Assembly: GCA_030340625.1 (NCBI GenBank)
Contig: JAOPHQ010005180.1
Span: forward strand, 43,353 to 107,352
From: Merluccius polli
Lineage: Eukaryota; Chordata; Actinopteri; Gadiformes; Merlucciidae
Direction of reading: 5' to 3'
DNA: 64,000 nucleotides
In this document: one piece after another, positions 59,914 through 64,000 of the stretch
Layout: every line of letters starts with the position of its first letter
How positions within the stretch are numbered: position 1 is the stretch's first letter
Program-made: the position numbers and the translations under genes
Notes under the pieces: model-generated
Databases searched by the model: none
Told to the model about the DNA's origin: nothing
Seen by the model: only the letters and a program-made list of their open reading frames with translations

Positions 59914-61620
59914 ATGGACAGTAATGCCAAAGAACTCTCTGCTCTACTTGACACTTTTGGCCTCTTGCAACATGTGAAAGGGCCCACACACACTCGAGGC
60001 CACACTCTGGATCTGGTTATCTCTAAAGGTGTTAACATTTCTTTTGTTGATGTTAAGGACTTGGCTCTTTCTGATCATTTCTGTGTGTTCTTTGACTTAC
60101 AGATCATTCCAAATGTTCAGTTAACCTCTGTGTCTGTTAAGAGAAGGTACATAAATGAGAATACCAGTGCAAAGTTTATGGAAGCTATAGCTATGTCACC
60201 AACTGTGAGTGCAGAGTCAGTTGATGAACTCCTAGATAAATTTAACTGGAAAATCTCAAATGTCATGGATGCTGTTGCACTTATTAAAACTAAGACGACC
60301 TTGATCAGAAAGAAAACACCATGGAGGAACACTATGATGGTAAAGGCTTTAAAAACAGAATGCAGGAAAGCAGAGTGTAAGTGGAGAAAAACTAAACTTC
60401 AAATTCACCATGACCTCTACAAAATAAGTCTTTGTAATTTTAACTATGAGTTACTCAAGGCTAGACAGCAACACTTTTCTGAAATTATTAATAAGAACAT
60501 CAACAACACTCGCACTCTATTTGCTATGGTTGATAAGCTGACAAACCCCCCTAAACAGATAGCTCCAGAACTCCTTTCCACAGCAAAATGCAATGAATTT
60601 GCTTGCTTTTTCAGTGAAAAAATCCAGTCCATAAGCTTAAATATTAACACAAATCAACAAAACAATAAAATAACGCAATCCCCAAGACCTCCCAGGAATA
60701 ACTCAACTGCGATGTCAGAATTTAATACAGTTGACCAAAAAACCATAGAGGAAACAGTTCAGCATCTAAAACCATCAACATGCTGTCTTGACACAATTGT
60801 GAACTCTGTCCAAATAGATATGCGACAAATACTAAATAGCTCACTTCAATCGGGCACGTTTCCTAAATCCCTAAAAGTAGCTGCCATTAAGCCACTCTTA
60901 AAAAAGAGAACGCTGGATGCTTCCATGTTAACCAACTACAGACCTATCTCAAATCTTCCTTTTATAGCCAAGATCGTTGAGAAAGTGGTTTTTAATCAAC
61001 TCAGCAATTTCTTGAATTCCAGTGGCCTTTTTGACAAATTTCAATCAGGCTTCCGACCTCACCACAGTACAGAAACAGCTCTTATTAGAGTGTTAAATGA
61101 TACTAGGTTAAACACTGACTCAGGCAAGGTGTCAGTTCTGGTCCTGTTGGATCTCAGTGCTGCATTTGACACTGTGGATCACAGTATATTGTTGAACAGG
61201 TTGGAAACTTGGGCAGGACTCAGCGGAACAGTCCTAGAATGGTTCAGGTCCTACTTGGAAGAGCAGAGTTATTTTGTGACCATTGGAAGTTATGAATCCA
61301 ATCGAATGGCTATGACATGTGGAGTTCCTCAGGGGTCAGTTCTTGGACCCCTTCTGTTCAGTCTATATATGCTGCCTTTGGGTCAAGTTCTGCAGAACTC
61401 TAATGTAGACTATCACAGTTATGCAGATGACACGCAGATATACATAGCACTGTCCTCAGATGACTACAGTCCAATACAGTCATTGTGTCACTGTTTAGAG
61501 CAAGTAACAAATTGTATGAACCAAAATTTCCTTCAATTAAATCAGGACAAAACTGAGGTAATTGTTTTTGGCAATAAAGAGAAGAGGATTGCCGTCAACA
61601 TCTCGAGTCACTCTCTCTAA
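59914..61620 (+). pseudogene. LINE ORF2, endonuclease end and reverse transcriptase
   Basis: A 568-codon open piece. It begins in the endonuclease (HTLDLVISKGV, SDHFCVF) and covers most of the reverse transcriptase: NYRPISNLPF, SGFRPHHSTETAL, LLDLSAAFDTVDH, CGVPQGSVLGPLLF and YADD (residues 503-506 of this piece). It ends at TAA 61618-61620, just before the thumb region. Confidence 0.88.
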
Positions 61621-61649
61621 AAACTAGGGACCAAGTCAGAAACCTTGGC

Positions 61650-62150
61650 GTGCTGAGTGCTGACTCAGATTTGACCTTCAGCAGTCATATCAAATCCATC
61701 ACCAAAACAGCCTTCTATCAGCTTAAGAACATATCCAGAGTGAAGGGTTTTATGTCTCAAACAGACCAGGAGAAGTTGATTCATGCTTTCATCTCCAGTA
61801 GACTCGACTACTGTAACGGTCTTCTGACTGGACTCCCACAAAAAAGCATTAAACAGCTCCAGCTCATTCAGAATGCTGCAGCTCGAGTTTTAACCAGAAC
61901 AAAGAGATCGGAGCACATTACTCCAGTTCTAAAGCCTTTACACTGGCTCCCAGTCAGCTATAGAATAGATTTTAAAGTTCTGCTACTGGTCTACAAATCA
62001 CTGAATGGTTTAGGTCCAGAATACATAAATGACATCTTAGTAGAATACAAACCCAGTAGGGCTCTGAGATCTACTGACTCAGGTCAGATAGTGGAGCCCA
62101 GAGGTCAAACTAAATATGGTGAAGCAGCTTTTAACTGTTATGCTGCATAA
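61650..62150 (+). pseudogene. LINE ORF2, C-terminal fragment
   Basis: It continues the same protein after a frameshift: FSSHIKSITKTAFYQLKNI, SRLDYCNGLLTGLP, LHWLPVSYRIDFK and SRALRSTDSG. It stops at TAA 62148-62150. A few residues of the normal end (NKLPAEL region) follow out of frame. Confidence 0.85.
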
Positions 62151-62514
62151 AACTGGAACAAACTACCAGCTGAACTGAAATCAGCCCCAACTGTGAACAT
62201 TTTTAAATCCAGGTTAAAAGCACTTCTCTTCTCCTGTGCTTATGATTGAGCTTGTTCAAAGCACTTTAAATTGTAATCTTTCATTTGCACTATGTCCTTT
62301 TAAATCATTATTTGATGCTCTTATAGTATTTTATTTCTTTCTCTTTCTATTCTATTTCTATTCATTTCAATTCTTGTTTTATGTAAAGCGCATTGAGTTG
62401 CCATTGTGTATGAAATGCGCTATATAAATAAAGCTGCCTTGCCTTGCCATAGTAAGAATGAAACAAACACAACAGGAACAAAACGAAGGACACACAAACA
62501 AAGTAGTGGTTTAA

Positions 62515-62810
<296 letters not shown>

Positions 62811-62934
62811 TGATTGCATCTGATAAGAGTAGTAGAAACAGTGATGGTTCAGTGATGGTTCAGAATGGAAGCGGATGATTGGTCAGAATGAAACCATGTG
62901 ATGTGTTTTCCAGCTCATATAGCAGAGCTGAAGC

Positions 62935-63160
62935 ATGAAAGCAGGGGAAGCGGTCCAGAGAGGAACCATGGCCTCCATCCATGAACTGGACTCTGGACTC
63001 CCTGTCCAGAGAGGAACCATGGCCTCCATCCATGAACTGGACTCTGGACTCCCTGTCCAGAGAGGAACCATGGCCTCCATCCATGAACTGGACTCTGGAC
63101 TCCCAGAGGAACAGGAGAACTTGTCTTTCCACATGAGGGCGACCAGGAAGAGAAGATCTG
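62935..63160 (+). CDS. First exon of a second type II C-type lectin gene (partial)
   Basis: Paralogous to exon 1 at 29133-29460. It begins MKAGEAVQ after the same upstream sequence and ends with RATRKRRSG and a GTAAGAG donor at 63161, phase 1. It holds three 17-residue tail repeats (62953-63105) where the first gene has five. The tyrosine motif is changed: EEQENL here against EEYENL there, so the possible YxxL signal is lost. Later exons lie beyond the right edge, so I cannot tell whether this gene is complete. Confidence 0.8.
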
Positions 63161-64000
63161 GTAAGAGAGAGGATTTAAATTAGAGATGCACCGAATAGAA
63201 CATTTTTGGCCGAAGACGAATATAATATATATATAATAAAAATCAAACACTTGGCCGAATACCGAATAATACTGAATACGGTTAAGTTTTTCATTATTTT
63301 TTTTAAAATGGTGCACAAATAAAATATATTTTTAGACATGATTTTCAAACAAAATAAATGTTTATTTAATATTCTGACATTTGAATATTTGAATAGAAGT
63401 GCATTCCCAAAAGAACAAAGAAGTGCATAAAATTGGATAAACCCACAACAAATGAATTATTGTCCTTTTGGCACAAGTCTACTTAGTCACAGTAGGCTAA
63501 TAATGTAAACAGAAGGCTCAAGTAAATTGCAATAAGTGTGTTTGTAACCTCATACACTTATACAGGTACATAAACTACGTAACATATCCCAGACCAGAAC
63601 AGATGTGTCAATAACAGTACTTCAGCTTCAAATTAAAAAGAAGGAAACTATGACATCTGAGACCAACCTTGAATTGTTTTATACCATGGTCTGGGTGAAT
63701 ACTCGATTCTGATTGGTTGGAGGGTATAGGTTAAAAAGTGTTAATGTACATCTAGGAAAGACCGCTCGAATTGTAAAAATAAAAAACCCTCACAATTTTA
63801 ACTCTAAAGTATTATTAATTGATTCAATATTTCTTTCCTTCGTAAGTGACCATGGTATAAGCGGGATAATGCCCTTCAAGGTGTCCATTAACGGAAATGA
63901 ATGGACGACGCGGAGGCGTGAACCGGTTGCTTCAGCAAAGTATTTTTATACTTTATATTTCGGCTGAGCACTCGCTGCAAACCGCAATTCTTTTTTCGTT
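63161..64000 (+). other. Start of intron 1 of the second lectin gene, with MITE pieces
   Basis: It diverges from intron 1 of the first gene soon after the donor. GAGATGCACCGAATAG at 63183 is a MITE-like end. From about 63690 to the edge it resembles the palindromic sequence at 27194-27330 and its surroundings (GTGACCATGGTATAAGCGGG at 63847). Confidence 0.55.

Larger units (their letters stand above)
59078..62447 (+). mobile_element. L2-like LINE, degraded
   Basis: Inserted into the sequence upstream of the second lectin copy. The empty site is at about 28791 (GGAACATAGTAAG). A CAT duplication is present at 59075-59077 and 62448-62450. The 3' end has GCGCTATATAAATAAAGC followed by CCTTG repeats. 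Coding sequence is broken by several stops and frameshifts, so it is older than the LINEs in unit A or was inactive when copied. Confidence 0.87.

Overview
The window is vertebrate nuclear DNA, almost certainly from a ray-finned (teleost) fish. The evidence is spliced exons with GT/AG boundaries, a fish-style type II C-type lectin gene, L2- and CR1/Rex-like LINEs, Harbinger and hAT DNA transposons, a Ty3/gypsy element, a captured 28S rRNA piece, and very dense micro- and minisatellite DNA. Few of the long open frames are genes. Most are tandem repeats whose period is a multiple of three.

The main structure is a tandem segmental duplication of about 30-35 kb. Unit A runs from the left edge to about 34 kb and unit B from about 35.1 kb to the right edge. 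Each unit holds, in order: a C-type lectin last exon with its 3' flank; a 36-bp minisatellite; a broken gypsy integrase; a 27-bp satellite; a small exon that may be cfap144/fam183a; two separated minus-strand exons of ebna1bp2; 34-bp and 63-bp minisatellites; a hAT/ZBED-like fossil; a foldback element beside (TG)n; repeated intron-like modules; a 42-bp minisatellite; and the first exon of a C-type lectin receptor.

The only complete cellular gene I can assemble is a six-exon, 291-residue type II membrane C-type lectin at 29133-31999 (+). Its cytoplasmic tail is mostly a coding minisatellite of five 17-residue copies. The last exon of an upstream paralog (361-484), a broken last exon (35089-35189) and the first exon of a downstream paralog (62935-63160, three tail repeats) show a tandem lectin cluster.

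Many transposons sit in one unit while the other keeps the empty site, so they inserted after the duplication. In A these are an L2-like LINE (908-4665), a CR1/Rex-like LINE with an intact 1022-residue ORF2 (7376-11216) and a 1.4-kb DNA element (13635-15070). In B these are a hAT element carrying 28S rRNA sequence (44504-45709), a Harbinger derivative splitting an ebna1bp2 exon (46543-47416), two foldback elements (48562-48979 and 49260-50416, the second holding a candidate solo LTR), a full-length gypsy element (51446-55708) and an L2-like LINE (59078-62447). An orphan Ig exon (33505-33807) and a SLAM/CD2-like Ig fragment (57663-57900, minus) hint at a wider immune-receptor neighbourhood.
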